A stretch of DNA of 59,880 nucleotides from contig JASLAT010000017.1 of assembly GCA_030146915.1 (NCBI GenBank), forward strand, positions 1 through 59,880, written 5' to 3'. Shown here piece after piece: positions 8,677 to 16,611 of this stretch. The notes under the pieces are model-generated. The model saw only the letters and a program-made list of their open reading frames with translations. It was not told the origin of the DNA and searched no databases. Both the position numbers and the translations under genes were made by a program. How positions within the stretch are numbered: the first letter of the stretch is position 1; the number at the start of each line of letters is the position of its first letter. The stretch is from Tissierellales bacterium. GTDB lineage: Bacteria; Bacillota; Clostridia; Tissierellales; Tissierellaceae.

Positions 8677-10069
8677 AATCATCAACAATAATTTTTCTGT
8701 CTAACCAAGTTTTTTTATAGTACCTATAAAAAACAATTATAAACCTTAAGGCTAGATCCATCAACATACCTAACCAGGCACCTTTTAGACCTAGTTTAAA
8801 GATATTTATAAAAATATAGGCTGATATAAGTCTTACAAACCACATACCTCCTAAGGCAGCATAAAGTGGTACCTTAGTATCACCAGCGCCCCTTAGTACA
8901 CCTGTTAACACAATAGTTGCATTAAAAACAGGCTGAATGAAGGCTATTATTCTAAGTGCTCCAACGCCTTCATTTATAACTTTAAGGTCATTAGAAAATA
9001 GAGACATAAGTTGCTTAGGAAAAATATACAACATAAGTCCACTAAAAACGCCTGCTAGTAAGGATAATATAAAAAATATTTGTCCATATCTTTCAGCCTC
9101 ATCTTTTCTTCCTGCACCTAGGGATTGCCCTATAAGGCTAGTAGCAGCTACAGAAAACCCTGCTGCAGGCATATATGATAAAGACTCTGCAGTAGTGGCT
9201 AAATGATGTGCTGCAATTTGTATAGTTCCTAAACTAGAAACCATCTTTTGATACATTACCTGACCTAGGTTCGTAACCATATCTTGACCTGTAGCTGGAG
9301 CTCCGGTGGAGAAGATATGTCTAAGTAAATTAGATTCTAGTTTAAATAAATCTTTAAATCGTATATGAATTAATTGGGATCCATTAAATAGAAGATAAAG
9401 CATAATTATACCTCCTAAAGCATTGGATAAGCTAGTTGATATAGCTGCACCGGTGACCCCTAAATTAGCACCATATAATTTAAATTTAAAGTTTATAATA
9501 GGTAAAGTTACTATTCTTGTATCATATATAAGTAAAAAGTTTCCTATTATGTTAAGTATGTTTATAAAAAATGCTGTTATCATAGGAACCCTTGTATTTC
9601 CTATTCCCCTCAAAATGCTAGAGGCTACTCTACCTAGAAACATAGGAATTATAGCTAAAGTCCAAATTCTTAAGTAGCAAATAGCATCAGGTAAAATAAT
9701 CTCTTCAGCTCCCAACCAACTTGGAACCTTAGAAGATAAGATGAATATAACTATAAAAATAAGACTAAAGGCTAAAAATCCACTAGTAAGCCCATTTATA
9801 GCTGCTCTTTTAGCTCTTGAGTAATTACCAGCACCTATGCTTTGAGCAACCTGTACAGTTGCACCTACAGCAAATAAGGTTGAAAAAGCTAATAAAAACC
9901 AAGTTACTGTTGAGTTAATACCTACAGCAGCAGTTGCTACTGTACCCAAAGAAGCAACCATAATAGTATCTGCAAATCCTACTATAACATTAGCAATATG
10001 TTCTACTATACTAGGTATAGCGACTCTAAAAGTATTTTTTAAATAATAACTTAGATCTTTTTCTTTCAT
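8675..10069 (-). CDS. MATE family efflux transporter
   Basis: 464 residues and twelve hydrophobic segments in two related halves, the normal MATE size. Typical features are the N-terminal 'PSIVEHIANVIVGFADTIMVASLG', the repeat equivalent 'TGQDMVTNLGQVMYQKMVSSLG' and the Gly/Ala-rich 'SLGAGRKDEAERYG' loop. MATE proteins export cationic drugs or metabolites against Na+ or H+ influx; the substrate here is not predictable. It stands alone, convergent with the NuoE-like gene and divergent from brnQ. Confidence 0.95.
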   Translation of the reverse strand: MKEKDLSYYLKNTFRVAIPSIVEHIANVIVGFADTIMVASLGTVATAAVGINSTVTWFLLAFSTLFAVGATVQVAQSIGAGNYSRAKRAAINGLTSGFLAFSLIFIVIFILSSKVPSWLGAEEIILPDAICYLRIWTLAIIPMFLGRVASSILRGIGNTRVPMITAFFINILNIIGNFLLIYDTRIVTLPIINFKFKLYGANLGVTGAAISTSLSNALGGIIMLYLLFNGSQLIHIRFKDLFKLESNLLRHIFSTGAPATGQDMVTNLGQVMYQKMVSSLGTIQIAAHHLATTAESLSYMPAAGFSVAATSLIGQSLGAGRKDEAERYGQIFFILSLLAGVFSGLMLYIFPKQLMSLFSNDLKVINEGVGALRIIAFIQPVFNATIVLTGVLRGAGDTKVPLYAALGGMWFVRLISAYIFINIFKLGLKGAWLGMLMDLALRFIIVFYRYYKKTWLDRKIIVDD

Positions 10070-10299
10070 TATTACCTCCTTAATTTATTTTGTTTTGCTA
10101 ATATATTATATAATAAACTTTGAATCTTTGCTTATAAAGGAACTTGTTCATTAATGTAAAGAAAAAACAAGCAAATAGGCTTATAAATTTATAAGTTTGA
10201 AAAGTTAAGCATTAATTTTATAATCTTTTATTTATTGCTTTATTTATCTAAGATTATGTTGTATTATATAATCTAAATATTATAAAAAGGAGTTTTAAA

Positions 10300-11577
10300 A
10301 TGGATAAAAAAGAAAGAAGAGACATAGTATTTTTAAGTGCAACCTTGTTTTCCATGTTTTTTGGAGCAGGGAACTTAATTTTCCCGCCTTTCGTAGGCTT
10401 CTTTAGTGGGAAAAAGTGGATTCTAGCTTTAATTGGATTCTTTCTAACTGGGACAGGACTACCTCTTTTAGGAGTGGCTGCCTCTGCAAAATCAGAAGGA
10501 GATATCAATAAGCTAGGTGAGAAGGTTTCTAAACCATTTTCTCTTGCATTAGGATTAATAATAATACTATCAATAGGACCGTTAATGGCTATACCAAGAA
10601 CAGGAGCAACAACTTATGAGATGTCAATATTACCTTTGTTTCCTAACTTTAGCCCTGTGATCTTTGCAATTTTATATTTTTCTTTGGCTTACATACTAGT
10701 TATTAATCCATCAGAAATTGTAAATAGGGTTGGTAAGGTATTAACACCATCCTTAATAATATTATTACTTTTGATAATTGTTATGGGCATAGTAAATCCT
10801 ATTGGAGAAATAGTTGATACTAATCCAGGCAATGCTTTTACGGAAGGTTTTGAAATAGGATATCAAACCATGGATGCATTTGCCGCCTTATTATTTGGTG
10901 GTGTAATAATATTTGCAATTAATGATATGGGATATAAGTCTGTTGATAAACAAATATCTATGACTTTAAAATCTGGAATTATTGCCGCATTAGGATTAAC
11001 CATAATTTATGGTGGTTTAGGTTATTTAGGAGCAACAGCTACATCAGTTCTAGGAGAGGTACAAAAAGTTGAATTGGTAGTTAAACTAGCAGAGAACTCT
11101 TTGAAATCTTTTGGTAAAATAGGCTTAGCTATAGTAGTTGCATTAGCTTGCTTAACAACAACTATAGGTTTAATAACAACAGTTGGGCAGTATTTTGAAA
11201 ATATAAGTAAGGGAAAACTTGGCTATAGATTTGTAGTTACTATAACAACAATCGTAGGGGGAGTTTTATCAGTTGTAGGTGTAGATAATATAGTAAGATT
11301 TTCAGGTCCTGTATTATCACTTATGTATCCTATAGTTATAGTTTTAATATTTTTGACTATTTTATTAAAGAAGGATGCAGATAAGCTTATTTTTCAAATA
11401 TCCATACTTTTGACTGGTCTTGTAAGCTTAGCCCAACTTCTAATAGATTATAAATTGTTAGGAGATGGAGTAATTTCTTGGTTACCTTTTTTCAACTTAA
11501 AGTTGGCTTGGATATTACCAGCTATAATTGGAGCAGGCCTAGGTAGGATTTTATCTAAAAATAAAATAAGAGATTAA
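10300..11577 (+). CDS. brnQ: Branched-chain amino acid:cation symporter BrnQ
   Basis: 425 residues with about twelve membrane helices and the LIVCS family signature at the N-terminus ('FLSATLFSMFFGAGNLIFPPFVG'). It imports Leu, Ile and Val with Na+ or H+. It is a single-gene unit: 230 bases of AT-rich spacer separate it from the divergent MATE gene, and a terminator follows. I saw no T-box or other leader RNA in that spacer. Confidence 0.95.
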   Translation: MDKKERRDIVFLSATLFSMFFGAGNLIFPPFVGFFSGKKWILALIGFFLTGTGLPLLGVAASAKSEGDINKLGEKVSKPFSLALGLIIILSIGPLMAIPRTGATTYEMSILPLFPNFSPVIFAILYFSLAYILVINPSEIVNRVGKVLTPSLIILLLLIIVMGIVNPIGEIVDTNPGNAFTEGFEIGYQTMDAFAALLFGGVIIFAINDMGYKSVDKQISMTLKSGIIAALGLTIIYGGLGYLGATATSVLGEVQKVELVVKLAENSLKSFGKIGLAIVVALACLTTTIGLITTVGQYFENISKGKLGYRFVVTITTIVGGVLSVVGVDNIVRFSGPVLSLMYPIVIVLIFLTILLKKDADKLIFQISILLTGLVSLAQLLIDYKLLGDGVISWLPFFNLKLAWILPAIIGAGLGRILSKNKIRD

Positions 11578-11584
11578 AATAAGA

Positions 11585-11617
11585 AGGATCTTCATAGTAG
11601 TATGAGGTCCTTTTTTT
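11585..11617 (+). terminator. Terminator after brnQ
   Basis: An imperfect stem with G-U pairs, AGGATCTTCATA against TATGAGGTCCT, is followed by seven T at 11611-11617, immediately upstream of the plsY ribosome binding site. Confidence 0.85.
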
Positions 11618-11629
11618 ATGGAGGTTTTT

Positions 11630-12250
11630 ATGAAAGATATATTAATAGTATCAATTTATTCATATGTAATTGGAAGTTTTCAGACCGCTTATATTGTAGC
11701 TAAACTTTTTAAAGGTTTAGATATAAGAGAGTTAGGAAATAAAAATGCCGGTGCATCTAATGTAACATCTACTTTAGGCTGGTCTTATGGAATTATAGTA
11801 GCTCTAGTAGATATACTAAAGGCTTTTATAGCTATAAAAATAAGTCAAAACTTGTTTCAAAGAGCAGATTTTAATTTATCATATATAAGTGGTTTATTTG
11901 TAATACTAGGACATAACTATCCCTTTTATCTTTCTTTTAGAGGTGGAAAAGGAACGGCTAGTCTCATAGGTATGATTCTAGCATTAAATATAAAACTTGC
12001 TATATTTGAAATTGTATCCATGCTTATTATAACTATATTTACAGGATATATAGCTTTAGGAACTATATTTTTACTTATATCTTTTGTAATATATACTATA
12101 TATTTTAGGCTAGGTATAATCCCTATTTTAATAAGTTTCATAATAACTTTTTTAGGGATATATAAACATAGAATCAATATAAAGAACATAAAAGAATCTA
12201 AGGAAATAAGTCTGTACGATACTATAAGAAAGTCTAGGAAAAAATCCTAG
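11630..12250 (+). CDS. plsY: Glycerol-3-phosphate acyltransferase PlsY
   Basis: About 206 residues, all-membrane, typical PlsY length. Conserved stretches are 'GSFQTAYIVAKLFKGLDIRELGNKNAGASNV', 'GHNYPFYLSFRGGKGTA' and a C-terminal hydrophobic half. PlsY uses acyl-phosphate to make lysophosphatidic acid, the first step of membrane phospholipid synthesis. I choose the ATG at 11630 because GGAGG lies at 11620-11624; an upstream in-frame ATG at 11618 would overlap that site. The first motif has Gln where Pro is common. It converges with the PHP gene with one base between stops. Confidence 0.9.
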   Translation: MKDILIVSIYSYVIGSFQTAYIVAKLFKGLDIRELGNKNAGASNVTSTLGWSYGIIVALVDILKAFIAIKISQNLFQRADFNLSYISGLFVILGHNYPFYLSFRGGKGTASLIGMILALNIKLAIFEIVSMLIITIFTGYIALGTIFLLISFVIYTIYFRLGIIPILISFIITFLGIYKHRINIKNIKESKEISLYDTIRKSRKKS

Positions 12251-12253
12251 ACT
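12231..12253. terminator. Palindrome spanning both stop codons of converging plsY and PHP genes
   Basis: A perfect nine-base stem (12231-12239 with 12245-12253) and a five-A loop cover the last codons and the TAG stops of both genes. It can fold in either transcript. The T-tracts beyond it are weak (AAATTT, TTTCTT), so it is a likely but not canonical bidirectional terminator. Confidence 0.6.
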
Positions 12254-13040
12254 AAATTTCTATTGATGTTATTTTTCTATTAGTAAATATACTAACTTCT
12301 TTAAAGCCTTTCTCCTTTAGTAGCTGTATAGCTTCTAGAAAATTAATTTTAAAATTATTTGTATAGTGAGCATCAGAGCCAAGACTTATAAGCTCACCGC
12401 CTAAGGATTTATAAAGGTCTAAAATATAGCTATAAAAATGTAACCCTCCAAATTGGTACATACTCCTAGTATTAACTTCTAGTGCTATTTCTCTTTTTAT
12501 AAGTTTATTTAAAATCCTTTTAAATTTACTTTCTAGTTTTTTCAAATCTTTTAAATTATATTTTTCATTTCTTAAACAGTAGTCTATATGACCAAGAATA
12601 TCAAAGTCTATATTGGAATTTAGAGCTGAAAGTAAATTGTCATAGTAATTGTTTACTACTTCTAGTAAGTTTTGATTTTTATCTATTTTTTTCATATAGT
12701 CGATCTTATGATTTTGGTGTATGCTCAGTATTATTAAATCAAAGCTTTTATTTTCCATATAATCTATTATTTTAGACTCTGTTTCAACTGTATATCCAAT
12801 CTCAATTCCGATTTTTATTCTATTACTATATATCCTATTAAGGTTATCAATTTCTGATTTATAAGCTTTATAATCTAGTAAACTGTCTTCTCCATTATTA
12901 TTTATATCTTTAAAATCCAAGTGTTCAGTTATTACAATATCTCCCTTAGTAAGTTTTAAATAATTTTCCATCCTCTCTTTTGAATCGGGTGAGAAGTGAC
13001 TATGTGTATGCTGATCTACTATTTTATCTAATATATTCAA
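12252..13040 (-). CDS. PHP-domain phosphatase, HisJ-like
   Basis: 262 residues. The PHP metal motifs are 'DQHTHSHFS' at the N-terminus, 'ITEHLDF' near residue 37, 'GIEIGY', 'SIHQN', 'GHIDY' and a C-terminal 'GSDAHYTNN'. This matches the histidinol-phosphatase HisJ family, which dephosphorylates histidinol phosphate in histidine synthesis. No other his genes are nearby, so a different small phosphoester may be the substrate. The start is supported by AAGGAGAG on the minus strand. Confidence 0.85.
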   Translation of the reverse strand: MNILDKIVDQHTHSHFSPDSKERMENYLKLTKGDIVITEHLDFKDINNNGEDSLLDYKAYKSEIDNLNRIYSNRIKIGIEIGYTVETESKIIDYMENKSFDLIILSIHQNHKIDYMKKIDKNQNLLEVVNNYYDNLLSALNSNIDFDILGHIDYCLRNEKYNLKDLKKLESKFKRILNKLIKREIALEVNTRSMYQFGGLHFYSYILDLYKSLGGELISLGSDAHYTNNFKINFLEAIQLLKEKGFKEVSIFTNRKITSIEI

Positions 13041-13114
13041 AGTAATCTCTCCTTATAATTGTTAAGTTAATTATAGTATAAATATTCTATAAATGTAAAA
13101 TATGTAAATAAATC

Positions 13115-13143
13115 TTTACAAAAAGTGTACTAAGATATATAAT
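13115..13143 (+). promoter_or_regulatory. Sigma-A promoter of the gntR-ABC operon
   Basis: The -35 hexamer TTTACA (13115-13120), 17 bases and a perfect -10 TATAAT (13138-13143) lie 28 bases upstream of the regulator's start codon. The operator inverted repeat begins in the spacer and encloses the -10. Confidence 0.85.
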
Positions 13144-13155
13144 ACACTTAGTACA
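13126..13155. promoter_or_regulatory. Operator for the GntR/YtrA regulator (inverted repeat)
   Basis: The perfect nine-base arms TGTACTAAG (13126-13134) and CTTAGTACA (13147-13155) are separated by 12 bases. The repeat encloses the -10 box and likely start point, so a bound dimer would block RNA polymerase. Such long-spaced repeats with GTAC-like arms upstream of the regulator's own operon are the known pattern for YtrA-type GntR regulators; binding by the gene product just downstream is inferred. Confidence 0.8.
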
Positions 13156-13171
13156 ATGAAAGGAGGCCCAT

Positions 13172-13555
13172 ATGTTTAGAATAGATATAACTAGTAATAA
13201 AGCTTTATACGAACAGGTAATAGATGGTATAAAAGAATTATCGATGAAAGGAATATTAAAAGAAGGGGATAAGCTTCCTTCTGTTAGAAAAATGGCTAAA
13301 ATGCTTGAAATCAATCCAAATACAGTAAGTAGAGCCTACAAGGAACTAGAACAACAAGGTTTTATACATACAGTAGTTGGAAGGGGGAGCTTTCTAACAG
13401 ACTATAAAAATATTCCTATAGATAAGAATCGATTAGAAGAAGTATTAAAAGAGTTAAGAGAGGTTTATCTTGAATTTATTCATTTAGGCTATGATTTAGA
13501 AAAAGTAAAAGTAGAATTAGAAAAAATAGACAGGGCTTTAAAAAAGGAGGTATAG
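13172..13555 (+). CDS. GntR family regulator, YtrA subfamily
   Basis: 127 residues: a winged helix-turn-helix domain (about 10-75, with 'KLPSVRKMAKMLEINPNTVSRAYKELEQQGFI') and a short helical tail of about 50 residues, the YtrA subfamily layout that lacks a large effector domain. YtrA regulators usually repress their own ABC transporter operon and respond to cell-envelope stress. A one-base gap to the ABC ATPase gene and a clear operator in front support autoregulation here. Confidence 0.93.
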   Translation: MFRIDITSNKALYEQVIDGIKELSMKGILKEGDKLPSVRKMAKMLEINPNTVSRAYKELEQQGFIHTVVGRGSFLTDYKNIPIDKNRLEEVLKELREVYLEFIHLGYDLEKVKVELEKIDRALKKEV

Positions 13556-13556
13556 A

Positions 13557-14444
13557 ATGATAGAAATTACAAATGTAGCTAAGAAATTTGGAGGTTTTAC
13601 TGCTCTAGATAATATAAACTTAAAGTTAGATCAGGGGAAAGTTCATGGAATAATTGGAGAAAATGGAGCGGGAAAAACTACTCTTTTACAAATGATAGCA
13701 GGCATTTATAAAACAGAGATAGGCAGTATTAAAGTATTAGGCGAGGATGTTTATGAAAATGTAGATGTGAAGTCTCAAATAGGATATGTAGCTGATAGAA
13801 ATAGATACTTTAAAAATTATAAAATATCACAAATGGTTGATTTTTATGAGGGTATATATAAAGATTTTTCAAGAGAAGAGTTCGCTAGATTAAATGAGAT
13901 TTTTAATTTAGATGAGTCAAAAGAAATTTCTCAACTATCAAAAGGTATGGAAATGAGATTATCTTTAATGTTAAATCTTTCTAGTAATCCTAAACTTTTA
14001 GTTTTAGATGAGCCAAGTTCTGGCTTAGATGCTCTTGCTAAAAAGAATTTATGGGAGATTTTAATAAATAAACTAGAACAAGATAATGTTACTATAATAA
14101 TATCTTCTCATCATATAAAAGATTTAGAAAAAATATGCGATAGTGTAACAATCTTAAAAAAGGGAAGGATAAAATACCAAGCAGATGTAGATCAATTAAA
14201 GGAAAAAGTAAAGAAGTTTCAAGTTGTTTTTCAAAGTGATGTTATGGAGAGGCTTAAAACGAAAGATTATATTCTTAATTTAGATAGAATAGCTAGTGTT
14301 TATTATATTGTGGTTGAAGGCGATGAGCATTTTATAATAGAAGACCTAAAAAATATGGGAGCTAGTTTAGTTGAAAATGTAGGGATAAGTTTGGAAGAAA
14401 TATTTATATACAGTCAAAATGAAAGGAGGAAAGAACTTGAATAA
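13557..14444 (+). CDS. ABC transporter ATP-binding protein
   Basis: 295 residues. Walker A GENGAGKTT (about 38-46), signature 'LSKGMEMRLSL', Walker B 'LLVLDEPSSGLD' and the switch His in 'IISSHHIKD' are all present, so the ATPase should be active. The C-terminal 80 residues are a family-typical extension. The closest known context is the YtrB-type or bacitracin/lantibiotic-export-like ATPases under GntR control. It overlaps the permease gene by eight bases. Confidence 0.93.
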   Translation: MIEITNVAKKFGGFTALDNINLKLDQGKVHGIIGENGAGKTTLLQMIAGIYKTEIGSIKVLGEDVYENVDVKSQIGYVADRNRYFKNYKISQMVDFYEGIYKDFSREEFARLNEIFNLDESKEISQLSKGMEMRLSLMLNLSSNPKLLVLDEPSSGLDALAKKNLWEILINKLEQDNVTIIISSHHIKDLEKICDSVTILKKGRIKYQADVDQLKEKVKKFQVVFQSDVMERLKTKDYILNLDRIASVYYIVVEGDEHFIIEDLKNMGASLVENVGISLEEIFIYSQNERRKELE

Positions 14445-15513
14445 ATCAATATTAAAGCATGAGTTAAGATCTACAAGGTATGTAAGATTACTATTTATAG
14501 TATTAGGCTTGTTAATAGGATTTGCCTACCACGTAAATTTAAATATGGCCTATGAAAATATAATTACATTTGGAGTAGAATCAAATAAAGAGTTTTTAGC
14601 TAATAATTCTACTTTAGGAAGTGTGGTAGGCTATATGATGTTACTATTTTCTATTCTATCTATAGTTCAGATTTATATACAGTTTAGACTAGAAAAGTCT
14701 GGAGATGTGGCTATGTTTTTATCTGCCCTTCCAATTAAGAAAGAAAGTTTTTTAATAGTTAAATTATTTGTTGGTATATTAAATTTAACTTTGGGATTTT
14801 TAGTAATTTTAATATCTGTTCTTATAATAAGGAATAACAATATATTTTGGATTGAAGATTTATACAGAGCATTTATATCTAGCGAGAGTTATTTTAAAGC
14901 AGCTAGTATTCCTAGTATATTACTTAAATTAGGATTAGGATTTTTATTTAATATATGGCTATATAGTTTTTTCTTTATGATTCAATATAGTTTTTCTAAC
15001 GTTGTAGCTGGTATTGTGACAGCCTTTTTTGTTAGCTTAGCCCCAGTATTCATTATAGTTACTATAAAGCCAACTTTACAAATATTTGGTTTAGAATTAG
15101 ATATTTTAAATAATATAAATACATCATATTTAATGTTCTTTAGTTATCCTTTAGATTCTGATCTAAAGATTATAGCTGAAAGAGGAAATTATATATATAG
15201 TATTGAATATATTTATAATATAGGTTATAAATATTTAATACTTATAGTGAATATATTAATAAATATATTATTAGCTTTTAGATTAAGGATAAAGTTTAAT
15301 ATAGAAGATAGTGGAAAGATAATTATGCCAGATCTATTTAAAAATATATTTATATTTGGAGTTACTCTTTGTAGTGTACTTTTAATTTCAACTTTAATTA
15401 TATACGTATTTTCTATATCATTTAGTCCATTAATATTTGCAGTAATACTTGCAGCTGCTGGCTTAATTGGATTTATGATAAGTAGTAAGATTGGAAGGGT
15501 GGGAAGAGAATGA
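14437..15513 (+). CDS. ABC transporter permease
   Basis: 358 residues with about eight membrane helices, lacking a large extracytoplasmic domain. The start is taken as TTG 14437, because AAAGGAGG lies at 14422-14429 just upstream; an in-frame ATG at 14419 would sit before that site. It overlaps the ATPase by eight bases and the lipoprotein by four (ATGA), which implies coupled translation. Together with the ATPase it forms an ABC-2-like exporter; the substrate is unknown. Confidence 0.87.
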   Translation: MNKSILKHELRSTRYVRLLFIVLGLLIGFAYHVNLNMAYENIITFGVESNKEFLANNSTLGSVVGYMMLLFSILSIVQIYIQFRLEKSGDVAMFLSALPIKKESFLIVKLFVGILNLTLGFLVILISVLIIRNNNIFWIEDLYRAFISSESYFKAASIPSILLKLGLGFLFNIWLYSFFFMIQYSFSNVVAGIVTAFFVSLAPVFIIVTIKPTLQIFGLELDILNNINTSYLMFFSYPLDSDLKIIAERGNYIYSIEYIYNIGYKYLILIVNILINILLAFRLRIKFNIEDSGKIIMPDLFKNIFIFGVTLCSVLLISTLIIYVFSISFSPLIFAVILAAAGLIGFMISSKIGRVGRE

Positions 15514-16436
15514 AAAAGACAATTAAATATATAGTCATAATTTCCTTTTTTATCTTTTTAGTAGCTTGTAATGGTAATAATAATACAGATTATAGTGCTG
15601 CTACCGTTTATGAGAAGTTAGAGGTAAAGAATGATAAGGACATTCAAAGTACTATAAATAAAATAAATAAGCTGGCTGAAAATCTATCTGATAATGAAAT
15701 GGCTTATATTACTCTGAATTGGGAAGATGTAAAAGAAAATATGAAAAGTTCAAATTTAGTTTTAAATAAAAATATTTATGATGAAGCCTATTTAAAAGAA
15801 GTAATTGAAATATTAGATTCAAATATAGCTAAGGGGTTATCCTCTTATTTAACTGAGAATCCAGAGCCTTTAGAAAATGGTGACTTAAGAAAATTTGGAA
15901 AGGTATTTCTTACCTCGATAGAAATGGATGGGCAAAGATTTCATAATATAATATTTGATTTTTTTAGACCTAGTGATGAAAAATTATCTAGTTTAATTGA
16001 AAGTTTAACATTGAATAAATACTTATTTAATGATTATATAAGAGGGGATCAACTTGATCTACTTCAGTTACAAAATTATACTTCACAATTAGATATGTTT
16101 TCAAGAGAATATCCTTTGATTAGGTATAATATATTTTTAAAGGAAGATAGTATATATAAGATAAACTTTCTTATGGAAAGTGAAGAATATATAGACTTAT
16201 CCCATCATGATATTGAAGTATTTCTAAATATATTGGAGAAAATGGACTTAAGTAGTTCTGATAAAAAAATCTTATTGGATGGATTAAAGGCTTTAACAAG
16301 TGGAGAAGAAATAAACTCAGTTAAAGGTTTGGATAGCTCTAAGGCTAATGTAGTTAGGAATAAAGGTAACTATTACAGTAAGGCAAGTTTTAAATCTAAC
16401 TATGATTATTTATATTATTCTATTGAAAAAAAATAA
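15510..16436 (+). CDS. Lipoprotein of the GntR-ABC operon
   Basis: 308 residues. It has an N-terminal signal with a lipobox ending in 'FLVAC' (Cys near residue 19), then Asn/Asp-rich spacer and a helical extracellular domain. No family is recognised. Four-base overlap with the permease gene ties it to the transporter, and a terminator follows, so it is the last gene of the operon. It may be a surface sensor or partner of the transporter. Confidence 0.85.
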   Translation: MKKTIKYIVIISFFIFLVACNGNNNTDYSAATVYEKLEVKNDKDIQSTINKINKLAENLSDNEMAYITLNWEDVKENMKSSNLVLNKNIYDEAYLKEVIEILDSNIAKGLSSYLTENPEPLENGDLRKFGKVFLTSIEMDGQRFHNIIFDFFRPSDEKLSSLIESLTLNKYLFNDYIRGDQLDLLQLQNYTSQLDMFSREYPLIRYNIFLKEDSIYKINFLMESEEYIDLSHHDIEVFLNILEKMDLSSSDKKILLDGLKALTSGEEINSVKGLDSSKANVVRNKGNYYSKASFKSNYDYLYYSIEKK

Positions 16437-16441
16437 GTAAA

Positions 16442-16469
16442 AAACCAGCTAAATTTTAGCTGGTTTTTT
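16442..16469 (+). terminator. Terminator of the GntR-ABC operon
   Basis: Twelve-base arms around 16442-16453 and 16456-16467 (AAACCAGCTAAA / TTTAGCTGGTTT) are followed by further T residues. Confidence 0.92.
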
Positions 16470-16611
16470 GTAATTATGATGAAAAATTAATATATGATTA
16501 TAAATAGCATAAAATAGCTAGTTTCATAGATTTCTGAAAGATACAAGTACTGGTAAAAAATATATTCTGTGATACAATATGTGGTAGATTATGGAGTATA
16601 GGAGGAATATT

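Noticed and set aside
10070..10299. T-box or other leader RNA upstream of brnQ
   Set aside because: No T-box core, no terminator and no conserved stem; only AT-rich palindromic words.
16540..16611. NrdR box before nrdD (ACAATATGTGG)
   Set aside because: Only a rough half-match and no second tandem box at the expected distance. A weak extended -10 (TGaTACAAT, 16571-16578) is present but its -35 is poor.
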